In this document: piece by piece, positions 12,575 through 25,781 of the stretch
Position numbering within the stretch: position 1 is the first letter of the stretch
Layout of the letters: every line of letters starts with the position of its first letter
From: Sepiola atlantica
Lineage: Eukaryota; Mollusca; Cephalopoda; Sepiida; Sepiolidae
Assembly: GCA_963556195.1 (NCBI GenBank)
Contig: CAUVYP010001208.1
Span: 1,240,001 to 1,304,000 of the forward strand
Direction of reading: 5' to 3'
DNA length: 64,000 nucleotides
Position numbers and translations under genes: made by a program
Notes under the pieces: model-generated
What the model saw: only the letters and a program-made list of their open reading frames with translations
Database searches by the model: none
What the model was told of the DNA's origin: nothing

Positions 12575-14062
12575 TTAGCGCGTTTTAAAGTTGATATCGC
12601 TTTTGTTTATAACTTCCACATTTATTCGAATTGTGCAACGAAACTTTGCAGACAGTCCTGAATGGGCCTTTTCTACTGAAGTACCAAGTTTCAGAAGTGC
12701 AGCTCTTGTACTGCCGGACAAATGTCGATACAAACTGAATACGCAAAACATCAACAAAATTTAGCGCATTTTAAAGTTGATACCGCTTTTGTTCATAACT
12801 TCCACATTTATTCGAATTGTGCAACGAAACTTTGCAGACAGTCGCGGAGACACATTTCTTACTGAAGTACCAAGTTTCAGAAGTGCAGCTCTTGTACTGC
12901 CGGAGATATGTCGATACAAACTGAATACGCAAAACATCAACAAAATTTAGCGCGTTTCAAAGTTGATATCGCTTTTGTTTATAACTTCCACATTTATTCG
13001 AATTGTGCAACGAAACTGTGCAGACAGTCGCGGAGACCCATGTTCTACTGAAGTACCAAGTTTCAGAAGTGCAGCTTTTGTACTGCCGGAGATATGTCGA
13101 TACAAACTGAATACGCAAAACATCAACAAAATTTAGCGCGTTTTAAAGTTGATATCGCTTTTGTGTATAACTTATACATTTATTCGAATTGTGCAACGAA
13201 ACTTTGCAGACAGTCTCGAATAGGCCTTGTCTACTGAAGTACCAAGTTTCAGAAGTGCAGCTCTTGTACTGCCGGAGATATGTCGATACAAACTGAATAC
13301 GCAAAACATCAACAAAATTTAGCGCGTTTTAAAGTTGATATCGCTTTTGTTAATAACTTCCACATTTATTCGAATTGTGCAACAAAACTTTGCAGACAGT
13401 CGCGGAGACACATGTTCTGCTGAAGTACGAAGTTTCAGAAGTGCAGCTCTTGTACTGCCGGAGATATGTCGATACAAACTGAATACGTAAAACAGCAACC
13501 AAATTTAGCGCGTTTTAAAGTTGATATCGCTTTTGTTTATAACTTCCACATTTATTCGAATTGTGCAACGAAACTTTGCAGACAGTCTCGAATAGGCCTT
13601 GTCTACTGAAGTACTAAGTTTCAGAAGTGCAGCTCTTGTACTTCCGGAGATATGTCGATACAAACTGAATACGCAAAACATCAACAAAATTTTGCGCGTT
13701 TTAAAGTTGATATCGCTTTTGTTTATAACTTCCACATTTATTCGAATTGTGCAACGAAACTTTGCAGACAGTCTCAAATGGGCGTTTTCTACTGAAGTAC
13801 CAAGTTTCAGAAGTGCAGCTTTTGTACTGCCAGAGATATCGCGATACAAACTGAATACGCAAAACATCAACAAAATTTAGCGCGTTTTAAAGTTGATATC
13901 GCTTTTGTGTATAACTTCCACATTTATTCGAATTGTGCAACGAAACTTTGCAGACAGTCTCGAATAGGCGTTTTCTACTGAAGTACGAAGTTTCAGAAGT
14001 GCAGCTGTTGTACTGCCGGAGATATGTCGATACAAACTTAATACGCAAAACATCAACAAAAT
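12575..14062 (+). repeat. 8-mer HOR, 1488 bp, copy 1
   Basis: The order is b1, a7, a2, b9, a5, b5, b6, b7. Against the 12-mer it lacks b2, a3, b8 and a6. The b1 unit has ggacaaatg where most monomers have ggagatatg, a mark shared by the b1 units at 14063, 15551, 18155 and 19644. It is followed by a second copy in the same order. Confidence 0.92.
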
Positions 14063-15550
14063 TTAGCGCGTTTTAAAGTTGATATCGCTTTTGTTTATAA
14101 CTTCCACATTTATTCGAATTGTGCAACGAAACTTTGCAGACAGTCCTGAATGGGCCTTTTCTACTGAAGTACGAAGTTTCAGAAGTGCAGCTCTTGTACT
14201 GCCGGACAAATGTCGATACAAACTGAATACGCAAAACATCAACAAAATTTAGCGCGTTTTAAAGTTGATATCGCTTTTGTTCATAACTTCCACATTTATT
14301 CGAATTGTGCAACGAAACTTTGCAGACAGTCGCGGAGACACATTTCTTACTGAAGTACCAAGTTTCAGAAGTGCAGCTCTTGTACTGCCGGAGATATGTC
14401 GATACAAACTGAATACGCAAAACATCAACAAAATTTAGCGCGTTTTAAAGTTGATATCGCTTTTGTTTATAACTTCCACATTTATTCGAATTGTGCAACG
14501 AAACTGTGCAGACAGTCGCGGAGACCCATGTTCTACTGAAGTACCAAGTTTCAGAAGTGCAGCTCTTGTACTGCCGGAGATATGTCGATACAAACTGAAT
14601 ACGCAAAACATCAACAAAATTTAGCGCGTTTTAAAGTTGATATCGCTTTTGTGTATAACTTATACAGGTATTCGAATTGTGCAACGAAACTTTGCAGACA
14701 GTCTCGAATAGGCCTTGTCTACTGAAGTACTAAGTTTCAGAAGTGCAGCTCTTGTACTGCCGGAGATATGTCGATACAAACTGAATACGCAAAACATCAA
14801 CAAAATTTAGCGCGTTTTAAAGTTGATATCGCTTTTGTTAATAACTTCCACATTTATTCGAATTGTGCAACAAAACTTTGCAGACAGTCGCGGAGACACA
14901 TGTTCTACTGAAGTACGAAGTTTCAGAAGTGCAGCTGTTGTACTGCCGGAGATATGTCGATACAAACTGAATACGCAAAACATCAACCAAATTTAGCGCG
15001 TTTTAAAGTTGATATCGCTTTTGTTTATAACTTCCACATTTATTCGAATTGTGCAACGAAACTTTGCAGACAGTCTCGAATAGGCCTTGTCTACTGAAGT
15101 ACTAAGTTTCAGAAGTGCAGCTCTTGTACTTCCGGAGATATGTCGATACAAACTGAATACGCAAAACATCAACAAAATTTTGCGCGTTTTAAAGTTGATA
15201 TCGCTTTTGTTTATAACTTCCACATTTATTCGAATTGTGCAACGAAACTTTGCAGACAGTCTCAAATGGGCGTTTTCTACTGAAGTACCAAGTTTAAGAA
15301 GTGCAGCTTTTGTACTGCCAGAGATATCGCGATACAAACTGAATACGCAAAACATCAACAAAATTTAGCGCGTTTTAAAGTTGATATCGCTTTTGTGTAT
15401 AACTTCCACATTTATTCGAATTGTGCAACGAAACTTTGCAGACAGTCTCGAATAGGCATTGTCTACTGAAGTACGAAGTTTCAGACGTGCAGCTGTTGTA
15501 CTGCCGGAGATATGTCGATACAAACTGAATACGCAAAACATCAACAAAAT
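14063..15550 (+). repeat. 8-mer HOR, 1488 bp, copy 2
   Basis: The same b1, a7, a2, b9, a5, b5, b6, b7 order as 12575-14062 at an offset of exactly eight monomers. The b9 unit at 14621 has a private change (tacaggtattcg), and the b7 at 15365 carries cagacgtgc. The two copies are thus recent but not identical. Confidence 0.92.
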
Positions 15551-17224
15551 TTAGCGCGTTTTAAAGTTGATATCGCTTTTGTTTATAACTTCCACATTTA
15601 TTCGAATTGTGCAACGAAACTTTGCAGACAGTCCTGAATGGGCCTTTTCTACTGAAGTACCAAGTTTCAGAAGTGCAGCTCTTGTACTGCCGGACAAATG
15701 TCGATACAAACTGAATACGCAAAACATCAACAAAATTTAGCGCGTTTTAAAGTTGATATCGCTTTTGTTCATAACTTCCACATTTATTCGAATTGTGCAA
15801 CGAAACTTTGCAGACAGTCGCGGAGACACATTTCTTACTGAAGTACCAAGTTTCAGAAGTGCAGCTCTTGTACTGCCGGAGATATGTCGATACAAACTGA
15901 ATACGCAAAACATCAACAAAATTTAGCGCGTTTCAAAGTTGATATCGCTTTTGTTTATAACTTCCACATTTATTCGAATTGTGCAACGAAACTGTGCAGA
16001 CAGTCGCGGAGACCCATGTTCTACTGAAGTACCAAGTTCCAGAAGTGCAGCTTTTGTACTGCCGGAGATATGTCGATACAAACTGAATACGCAAAACATC
16101 AACAAAATTTAGCGCGTTTTAAAGTTGATATCGCTTTTGTTTATAACTTCCACATTTATTCGAATTGTGCAACGAAACCTTGCAGACAGTCTCGAATAGG
16201 CCCTTACTACTGAAGTACCAAGTTTCGGAAGTGCAGCTCTTGTACTGCCGGAGATATGTCGATACAAACTGAATACGAAAAACATCAACAAAATTTAGCG
16301 CGTTTTAAAGTTGATATCGCTTTTGTTTATAACTTCCACATTTATTCGAATTGTGCAACGAAACTTTGCAGACAGTCGCGGAGACACATTACTTACTGAA
16401 GTACGAAGTTTCAGAAGTGCAGCTCTTGTACTGCCGGAGATATGTCGATACAAACTGAATACGAAAAACATCAAAAAAATTTAGCGCGTTTTAAAGTTGA
16501 TATCGCTTTTGTGTATAACTTATACATTTATTCGAATTGTGCAACGAAACTTTGCAGACAGTCTCGAATAGGCTTTTTCTACTGAAGTATAAAGTTTCAG
16601 AAGTGCAGCTCTTGTACTGCCGGAGATATGTCGATACAAACTGAATACGCAAAACATCAACAAAATTTAGCGCGTTTTAAAGTTGATATCGCTTTTGTTA
16701 ATAACTTCCACATTTATTCGAATTGTGCAACAAAACTTTGCAGACAGTCGCACAGACACATGTTCTACTGAAGTACCAAGTTTCAGAAGTGCAGCTCTTG
16801 TACTGCCGGAGATATGTCGATACAAACTGAATACGCAAAACATCAACCAAATTTAGCGCGTTTTAAAGTTGATATCGCTTTTGTTTATAACTTCCACATT
16901 TATTCGAATTGTGCAACGAAACTTTGCAGACAGTCTCGAATAGGCCTTGTCTACTGAAGTACTAAGTTTCAGAAGTGCAGCTCTTGTACTTCCGGAGATA
17001 TGTTGATACAAACTGAATACGCAAAACATCAACAAAATTTTGCGCGTTTTAAAGTTGATATCGCTTTTGTTTATAACTTCAACATTTATTCGAATTGTGC
17101 AACGAAACTTTGCAGACAGTCTCGAATAGGCGTTTTCAACTGAAGTACGAAGTTTCAGAAGTGCAGCTGTTGTACTGCCGGAGATATGTCGATACAAACT
17201 GAATACGCAAAACATCAACAAAAT
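15551..17224 (+). repeat. 9-mer HOR, 1674 bp, ending in a b6/b7 chimera
   Basis: The order is b1, a7, a2, b8, a6, b9, a5, b5, b6/b7. The last unit (17039-17224) starts tttgcg and has gtttataac like b6, then gcgttttcaact, gtacgaag and gctgttg like b7. One monomer has been lost by exchange between b6 and b7, with the switch between about 17071 and 17125. Confidence 0.87.
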
Positions 17225-18154
17225 TTAGCGCGTTTTAAAGTTGATATCGCTTTTGTTTATAACTTCCACATTTATTCGAATTGTGCAACGAAACTTTGCA
17301 GACAGTCCTGAATGGGCCTTTTCTACTGAAGTACCAAGTTTCAGAAGTGCAGCTCTTGTACTGCCGGACATATGTCGATACAAACTGAATACGCAAAACA
17401 TCAACAAAATTTAGCGCGTTTTAAAGTTGATATCGCTTTTGTTCATAACTTCCACATTTATTCGAATTGTGCAACGAAACTTTGCAGACAGTCGCGGAGA
17501 CACATTTCTTACCGAAGTACCAAGTTTCAGAAGTGCAGCTCTTGTACTGCCGGAGATATGTCGATACAAACTGAATACGCAAAACATCAACAAAATTTTG
17601 CGCGTTTTAAAGTTGATATCGCTTTTGTTTATAACTTCCACATTTATTCGAATTGTGCAACGAAACTTAGCAGACAGTCTCGAATAGGCCTTGTCTACTG
17701 AAGTACTAAGTTTCAGAAGTGCAGCTCTTGTACTTCCGGAGATATGTCGATACAAACTGAATACGCAAAACATCAACAAAATTTTGCGCGTTTTAAAGTT
17801 GATATCGCTTTTGTTTATAACTTCCACATTTATTCGAATTGTGCAACGAAACTTTGCAGACAGTCTCAAATGGGCGTTTTCTACTGAAGTACCAAGTTTC
17901 AGAAGTGCAGCTTTTGTACTGCCAGAGATATCGCGATACAAACTGAATACGCAAAACATCAACAAAATTTAGCGCGTTTTAAAGTTGATATCGCTTTTGT
18001 GTATAACTTCCACATTTATTCGAATTGTGCAACGAAACTTTGCAGACAGTCTCGAATAGGCGTTTACTACTGAAGTACGAAGTTTCAGAAGTGCAGCTGT
18101 TGTACTGCCGGAGATATGTCGATACAAACTGAATACGCAAAACATCAACAAAAT
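17225..18154 (+). repeat. 5-mer HOR, 930 bp, the shortest b1-anchored unit
   Basis: The order is b1, a7, b6/b5 chimera, b6, b7. Relative to the 8-mer it lacks a2, b9 and a5. The third unit (17597) begins tttgcg, normally the start of b6, but has the b5 body. Three consecutive monomers lack the minus-strand stop between them, which gives the longest open frame in the window (17411-17965). Confidence 0.86.
17411..17965 (-). other. Longest open frame, 184 codons; judged not a gene
   Basis: Three minus-strand frames join because the boundary triplets at 17597 and 17783 are ttt (Lys on the minus strand) where most monomers have tta (stop). The product would be a three-fold repeat of a 60-residue peptide containing LMFCVFSLYRHISGS. 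The frame opens at a TTG; the first ATG is two codons in. No upstream promoter, intron or unique sequence accompanies it, and the differences between monomers are mostly amino-acid changing. I read it as a by-product of a monomer length divisible by three. Confidence 0.75.
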
Positions 18155-19643
18155 TTAGCGCGTTTTAAAGTTGATATCGTTTTTGTTTATAACTTCCACA
18201 TTTATTCGAATTGTGCAACGAAACTTTGCAGACAGTCCTGAATGGGCCTTTTACTACTGAAGTACCAAGTTTCAGAAGTGCAGCTCTTGTACTGCCGGAC
18301 AAATGTCGATACAAACTGAATACGCAAAACATCAACAAAATTTAGCGCGTTTTAAAGTTGATATCGCTTTTGTTCATAACTTCCACATTTATTCGAATTG
18401 TGCAACGAAACTTTGCAGACAGTCGCGGAGACACATTTCTTACTGAAGTACCAAGTTTCAGAAGTGCAGCTCTTGTACTGCCAGAGATATGTCGATACAA
18501 ACTGAATACGCAAAACATCAACAAAATTTAGCGCGTTTCAAAGTTGATATCGCTTTTGTTTATAACTTCCACATTTATTCGAATTGTGCAACGAAACTGT
18601 GCAGACAGTCGCGGAGACCCATGTTCTACTGAAGTACCAAGTTTCAGAAGTGCAGCTTTTGTACTGCCGGAGATATGTCGATACAAACTGAATACGCAAA
18701 ACATCAACAAAATTTAGCGCGTTTTAAAGTTGATATCGCTTTTGTGTATAACTTATACATTTATTCGAATTGTGCAACGAAACTTTGCAGACAGTCTCGA
18801 ATAGGCCTTGTCTAATGAAGTACTAAGTTTCAGAAGTGCAGCTCTTGTACTGCCGGAGATATGTCGATACAAACTGAATACGCAAAACATCAACAAAATT
18901 TAGCGCGTTTTAAAGTTGATATCGCTTTTGTTAATAACTTCCACATTTATTCGAATTGTGCAACAAAACTTTGCAGACAGTCGCGGAGACACATGTTCTA
19001 CTGAAGTACGAAGATTCAGAAGTGCAGCTGTTGTACTGCCGGAGATATGTCGATACAAACTGAATACGCAAAACATCAACCAAATTTAGCGCGTTTTAAA
19101 GTTGATATCGCTTTTGTTTATAACTTCCACATTTATTCGAATTGTGCAACGAAACTTTGCAGACAGTCTCGAATAGGCCTTGTCTACTGAAGTACTAAGT
19201 TTCAGAAGTGCAGCTCTTGTACTTCCGGAGATATGTCGATACAAACTGAATACGCAAAACATCAACAAAATTTTGCGCGTTTTAAAGTTGATATCGCTTT
19301 TGTTTATAACTTCCACATTTATTCGAATTGTGCAACGAAACTTTGCAGACAGTCTCAAATGGGCGTTTTCTACTGAAGTACCAAGTTTCAGAAGTGCAGC
19401 TTTTGTACTGCCAGAGATATCGCGATACAAACTGAATACGCAAAACATCAACAAAATTTAGCGCGTTTTAAAGTTGATATCGCTTTTGTGTATAACTTCC
19501 ACATTTATTCGAATTGTGCAACGAAACTTTGCAGACAGTCTCGAATAGGCCTTGTCTACTGAAGTACGAAGTTTCAGAAGTGCAGCTGTTGTACTGCCGG
19601 AGATATGTCGATACAAACTGAATACGCAAAACATCAACAAAAT
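18155..19643 (+). repeat. 8-mer HOR, 1489 bp, copy 3, with a 1-bp insertion
   Basis: The order is b1, a7, a2, b9, a5, b5, b6, b7, as in the two copies at 12575-15550. The opening b1 is 187 bp because of one extra base in the box tail (18247-18254, ccttttactactg). This is the only insertion of a base that I found relative to the 186-bp length. Confidence 0.9.
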
Positions 19644-21503
19644 TTAGCGCGTTTTAAAGTTGATATCGCTTTTGTTTATAACTTCCACATTTATTCGAAT
19701 TGTGCAACGAAACTTTGCAGACAGTCCTGAATGGGCCTTTTCTACTGAAGTACCAAGTTTCAGAAGTGCAGCTCTTGTACTGCCGGACAAATGTCGATAC
19801 AAACTGAATACGCAAAACATCAACAAAATTTAGCGCGTTTTAAAGTTGATATCGCTTTTGTTCATAACTTCCACATTTATTCGAATTGTGCAACGAAACT
19901 TTGCAGACAGTCGCGGAGACACATTTCTTACTGAAGTACGAAGTTTCAGAAGTGCAGCTGTTGTACTGCCGGAGATATGTCGATACAAACTGAATACGCA
20001 AAACATCAACAAAATTTAGCGCGTTTCAAAGTTGATATCGCTTTTGTTTATAACTTCCACATTTATTCGAATTGTGCAACGAAACTGTGCAGACAGTCGC
20101 GGAGACCCATGTTCTACTGAAGTACCAAGTTTCAGAAGTGCAGCTTTTGTACTGCCGGAGATATGTCGATACAAACTGAATACGCAAAACATCAACAAAA
20201 TTTAGCGCGTTTTAAAGTTGATATCGCTTTTGTTTATAACTTCCACATTTATTCGAATTGTGCAACGAAACCTTGCAGACAGTCTCGAATAGGCCCTTAC
20301 TACTGAAGTACCAAGTTTCGGAAGTGCAGCTCTTGTACTGCCGGAGATATGTCGATACAAACTGAATACGAAAAACATCAACAAAATTTAGCGCGTTTTA
20401 AAGTTGATATCGCTTTTGTTTATAACTTCCACATTTATTCGAATTGTGCAACGAAACTTTGCAGACAGTCGCGGAGACACATTACTTACTGAAGTACGAA
20501 GTTTCAGAAGTGCAGCTCTTGTACTGCCGGAGATATGTCGATACAAACTGAATACGCAAAACATCAACAAAATTTAGCGCGTTTTACAGTTGATATCGCT
20601 TTTGTGTATAACTTATACATTTATTCGAATTGTGCAACGAAACTTTGCAGACAGTCTCGAATAGGCTTTTTCTACTGAAGTATTAAGTTTCAGAAGTGCA
20701 GCTCTTGTACTGCCGGAGATATGTCGATACAAACTGAATACGCAAAACATCAACAAAATTTAGCGCGTTTTAAAGTTGATATCGCTTTTGTTAATAACTT
20801 CCACATTTATTCGAATTGTGCAACAAAACTTTGCAGACAGTCGCGGAGACACATGTTCTACTGAAGTACGAAGTTTCAGAAGTGCAGCTCTTGTACTGCC
20901 GGAGATATGTCGATACAAACTGAATACGCAAAACATCAACCAAATTTAGCGCGTTTTAAAGTTGATATCGCTTTTGTTTATAACTTCCACATTTATTCGA
21001 ATTGTGCAACGAAACTTTGCAGACAGTCTCGAATAGGCCTTGTCTACTGAAGTACTAAGTTTCAGAAGTGCAGCTCTTGTACTTCCGGAGATATGTTGAT
21101 ACAAACTGAATACGCAAAACATCAACAAAATTTTGCGCGTTTTAAAGTTGATATCGCTTTTGTTTATAACTTCCACATTTATTCGAATTGTGCAACGAAA
21201 CTTTGCAGACAGTCTCAAATGGGCGTTTTCTACTGAAGTACTAAGTTTCAGAAGTACAGCTTTTGTACTGCCAGAGATATCGCGATACAAACTGAATACG
21301 CAAAACATCAACAAAATTTAGCGCGTTTTAAAGTTGATATCGCTTTTGTGTATAACTTCCACATTTATTCGAATTGTGCAACGAAACTTTGCAGACAGTC
21401 TCGAATAGGCGTTTTCAACTGAAGTACGAAGTTTCAGAAGTGCAGCTGTTGTACTGCCGGAGATATGTCGATACAAACTGAATACGCAAAACATCAACAA
21501 AAT
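19644..21503 (+). repeat. 10-mer HOR, 1860 bp
   Basis: The order is b1, a7, a2, b8, a6, b9, a5, b5, b6, b7. It is the 8-mer plus b8-a6, or the 12-mer of 8483 minus b2-a3. The a7 unit at 19830 carries gtacgaag and gctgttg, so its back half resembles b7. It is the last block anchored by b1 until scattered copies far to the right. Confidence 0.89.
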
Positions 21504-23177
21504 TTAGCGCGTTTTAAAGTTGATATCGCTTTTGTTTATAACTTCCACATTTATTCGAATTGTGCAACGAAACTTTGCAGACAGTCTCGAATAGGCCCTT
21601 ACTACTGAAGTACCAAGTTTCGGCACTGCAGCTCTTGTACTGCCGGAGATGTGTCGATACAAACTGAATACGCAAAACATCAACAAAATTTAGCGCGTTT
21701 TAAAGTTGATATCGCTTTTGTTTATAACTTCCACATTTATTCGAATTGTGCAACGAAACTTTGCAGACAGTCGCGGAGACACATTACTTACTGAAGTACG
21801 AAGTTTCAGAAGTGCAGCTCTTGTACTGCCGGAGATAGGTCGATACAAATTGAATACGCAAAACATCAACAAAATTTAGCGCGTTTTAAAGTTGATATCG
21901 CTTTTGTGTATAACTTATACATTTATTCGAATTGTGCAACGAAACTTTGCAGACAGTCTCGAATAGGCTTTTTCTACTGAAGTATTAAGTTTCAGAAGTG
22001 CAGCTCTTGTACTGCCGGAGATATGTCGATACAAACTGAATACGCAAAACATCAACAAAATTTAGCGCGTTTTAAAGTTGATATCGCTTTTGTTTATAAC
22101 TTCCACATTTATTCGAATTGTGCAACGAAACTTTGCAGACAGTCGCAGAGACACATTTCCTACTGAAGTACCAAGTTTCAGAAGTGCAGCTCTTGTACTG
22201 CCGGAGATATGTCGATACAAACTGAATACGCAAAACATCAACAAAATTTAGCGCGTTTTAAAGTTGATATCGCTTTTGTGTATAACTTCCACATTTATTG
22301 GAATTGTGCAACGAAACTTTGCAGACAGTCCCGAATGGGCCTTTTCTACTGAAGTACCAAGTTTCAGAAGTGCAGCTCTTTTACTGCCGGAGATATGTCG
22401 ATACAAACTGAATACGCAAAACATCAACAAAATTTAGCGCGTTTTAAAGTTGATATCGCTTTTGTTTATAACTTCAACATTTATTCTAATTGTGCAACGA
22501 AACTTTGTAGACAGTCGCGGAGACACATTTCCTACTGAAGTACCAAGTTTCAGAAGTGCAGCTCTTGTACTGCCGGAGATATGTCGATACAAACTGAATA
22601 CGCAAAACATCAACAAAATTTAGCGCGTTTTAAAGTTGATATCGCTTTTGTTAATAACTTCCAAATATATTCGAATTGTGCAACAAAACTTTACAGACAG
22701 TCGCGGAGACACATGTTCTACTGAAGTACGAAGTTTCAGAAGTGCAGCTATTGTAGTGCCGGAGATATGTCGATACAAACTGAATACGCAAAACATCAAC
22801 AAAATTTAGCGCGTTTTAAAGTTGATATCGCTTTTGTTTATAACTTCCACATTTATTCGAATTGGGCAACGAAACTTTGAAGACAGTCTCGAATAGGCGC
22901 TTTCTACTGAAGTACCAAGTTTCAGAAGTGCAGCTCTTGTACTGCCGGAGATATTTCGATACAAACTGAATACGCAAAACATCAACAAAATTTAGCGCGT
23001 TTTAAAGTTGATATCGCTTTTGTTTATAACTTCCACATTTATTCGAATTGTGCAACGAAACTTTGCAAACAGTCGCGGAGACACATTTCTTACTGAAGTA
23101 CGAAGTTTCAGAAGTGCAGCTGTTGTACTGCCGGAGATATGTCGATACAAACTGAATACGCAAAACATCAACAAAAT
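21504..23177 (+). repeat. Transition: b8-a6 followed by a 7-mer
   Basis: Two left-family units (b8, a6) are followed by b9, a1, b10, a1, a5-like, b12-like, a7 (21876-23177, 1302 bp). The b8 has private changes (cggcactgc). The a5-like unit at 22620 has ccaaatatattcg and gtagtgcc, marks shared with 24108. Compared with the next block this 7-mer lacks b11 and one a5-like unit. Confidence 0.8.
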
Positions 23178-24851
23178 TTAGCGCGTTTTAAAGTTGATAT
23201 CGCTTTTGTGTATAACTTATACATTTATTCGAATTGTGCAACGAAACTTTGCAGACAGTCTCGAATAGGCTTTTTCTACTGAAGTATTAAGTTTCAGAAG
23301 TGCAGCTCTTGTACTGCCGGGGATATGTCGATACAAACTGAATACGCAAAACATCAGCAAAATTTAGCGCGTTTTAAAGTTGATATCGCTTTTGTGTATA
23401 ACTTCCACATTTATTCGAATTGTGCAACGAAACTTTGCAGACAGTCTCGAATAGGCTTTTTCCACTGAAGTATTAAGTTTCAGAAGTGCAGCTCTTGTAC
23501 TGCCGGAGATATGTCGATACAAACTGAATACGCAAAACATCAACAAAATTTAGCGCGTTTTAAAGTTGATATCGCTTTTGTTTATAACTTCCACATTTAT
23601 TCGAATTGTGCAACGAAACTTTGCAGACAGTCGCGGAGACACATATCCTACTGAAGTACCATGTTTCAGAAGTGCAGCTCTTGTACTGCCGGCGATATGT
23701 CGATACAAACTGAATACGCAAAACATCAACAAAATTTAGCGCGTTTTAAAGTTGATATCGCTTTTGTGTATAACTTCCACATTTATTGGAATTTTGCAAC
23801 GAAACTTTGCAGACAGTCCCGAATGGGCCTTTTCTACTGAAGTACCAAGTTTCAGAAGTGCAGCTCTTTTACTGCCGGAGATATGTCGATACAAACTGAA
23901 TACGCAAAACATCAACAAAATTTAGCGCGTTTTAAAGTTGATATCGCTTTTGTTTATAACTTCAACATTTATTCTAATTGTGCAACGAAACTTTGTAGAC
24001 AGTCGCGGAGACACATTTCCTACTGAAGTACCAAGTTTCAGAAGTGCAGCTCTTGTACTGCCGGAGATATGTCGATACAAACTGAATACGCAAAACATCA
24101 ACAAAATTTAGCGCGTTTTAAAGTTGATATCGCTTTTTTTAATAACTTCCAAATATATTCGAATTGTGCAACAAAACTTTGCAGACAGTCGCGGAGACAC
24201 ATGTTCTACTGAAGTACGAAGTTTCAGAAGTGCAGCTATTGTAGTGCCGGAGATATGTCGATACAAACTGAATACGCAAAACATCAACAAAATTCAGCGC
24301 GTTTTAAAGTTGATATCGCTTTTGTTTATAACTTCCACATTTATTCGAATTGTGCAACGAAACTTTGCAGACAGTCTCGAATAGGCCCTTTCTACTGAAG
24401 TACCAAATTTCAGAAGTGCAGCTCTTGTACTGCCGGAGATATTTCGATACAAACTGAATACGCAAAACATCAACAAAATTTAGCGCGTTTTAAAGTTGAT
24501 ATCGCTTTTGTTTATAACTTCCACATTTATTCGAATTGTGCAACGAAACTTTGCAGACAGTCGCGGAGACACATGTTCTACTGAAGTACCAAGTTTCAGA
24601 AGTGCAGCTCTTGTACTGCCGGAGATATGTCGATACAAACTGAATACGAAAAACATCAACAAAATTTAGCGCGTTTTACAGTTGATATCGCTTTTGTTTA
24701 TAACTTCCACATTTATTCGAATTGTGCAACGAAACTTTGCAAACAGTCGCGGAGACACATTTCTTACTGAAGTACGAAGTTTCAGACCTGCAGCTGTTGT
24801 ACTGCCGGAGATATGTCGATACAAACTGAATACGCAAAACATCAACAAAAT
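23178..24851 (+). repeat. 9-mer HOR, 1674 bp, of the middle family
   Basis: The order is b9, b11, a1 (taccatg), b10, a1 (ctaattg), a5-like, b12, a5-like, a7. Boundary units are recognisable: b9 has aacttatac, b11 has gtgtataacttcc with ctttttct and gtattaag. b9 and b11 share their back halves, which explains how b11 could drop out of the preceding 7-mer by exchange in the shared part. Confidence 0.83.
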
Positions 24852-25781
24852 TTAGCGCGTTTTAAAGTTGATATCGCTTTTGTGTATAACTTATACATTT
24901 ATTCGAATTGTGCAACGAAACTTTGCAGACAGTCTCGAATAGGCTTTTTCTACTGAAGTATTAAGTTTCAGAAGTGCAGCTCTTGTACTGCCGGAGATAT
25001 GTCGATACAAACTGAATACGCAAAACATCAACAAAATTTAGCGCGTTTTAAAGTTGATATCGCTTTTGTGTATAACTTCCACATTTATTCGAATTGTGCA
25101 ACGAAACTTTGCAGACAGTCTCGAATAGGCTTTTTCTACTGAAGTATTAAGTTTCAGAAGTGCAGCTCTTGTACTGCCGGAGATATGTCGATACAAACTG
25201 AATACGCAAAACATCAACAAAATTTAGCGCGTTTTAAAGTTGATATCGCTTTTGTTTATAACTTCCACATTTATTCGAATTGTGCAACGAAACTTTGCAG
25301 ACAGTCGCGGAGACACATTTCCTACTGAAGTACCATGTTTCAGAAGTGCAGCTCTTGTACTGCCGGAGATATGTCGATACAAACTGAATACGCAAAACAT
25401 CAACAAAATTTAGCGCGTTTTAAAGTTGATATCGCTTTTGTGTATAACTTCCACATTTATTGGAATTGTGCAACGAAACTTTGCAGACAGTCCCAAATGG
25501 GCCTTTTCTACTGAAGTACGAAGTTTCAGAAGTGCAGCTGTTGTACTGCCGGAGATATGTCGATACAAACTGAATACGCAAAACATCAACAAAATTTAGC
25601 GCGTTTTAAAGTTGATATCGCTTTTGTTTATAACTTCAACATTTATTCGAATTGTGCAACGAAACTTTGTAGACAGTCGCGGAGACACATTTCCTACTGA
25701 AGTACCAAGTTTCAGAAGGGCAGCTCTTGTACTGCGGGAGATATGTCGATACAAACTGAATACGCAAAACATCAACAAAAT
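24852..25781 (+). repeat. Partial middle-family unit, five monomers
   Basis: The order is b9, b11, a1 (taccatg), b10-like, a1. It repeats the first five positions of 23178-24851 and is then interrupted by a3 at 25782. The b10-like unit at 25410 has ccaaatggg with gtacgaag and gctgttg, a mixture of b10 and b7 marks. Confidence 0.8.
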
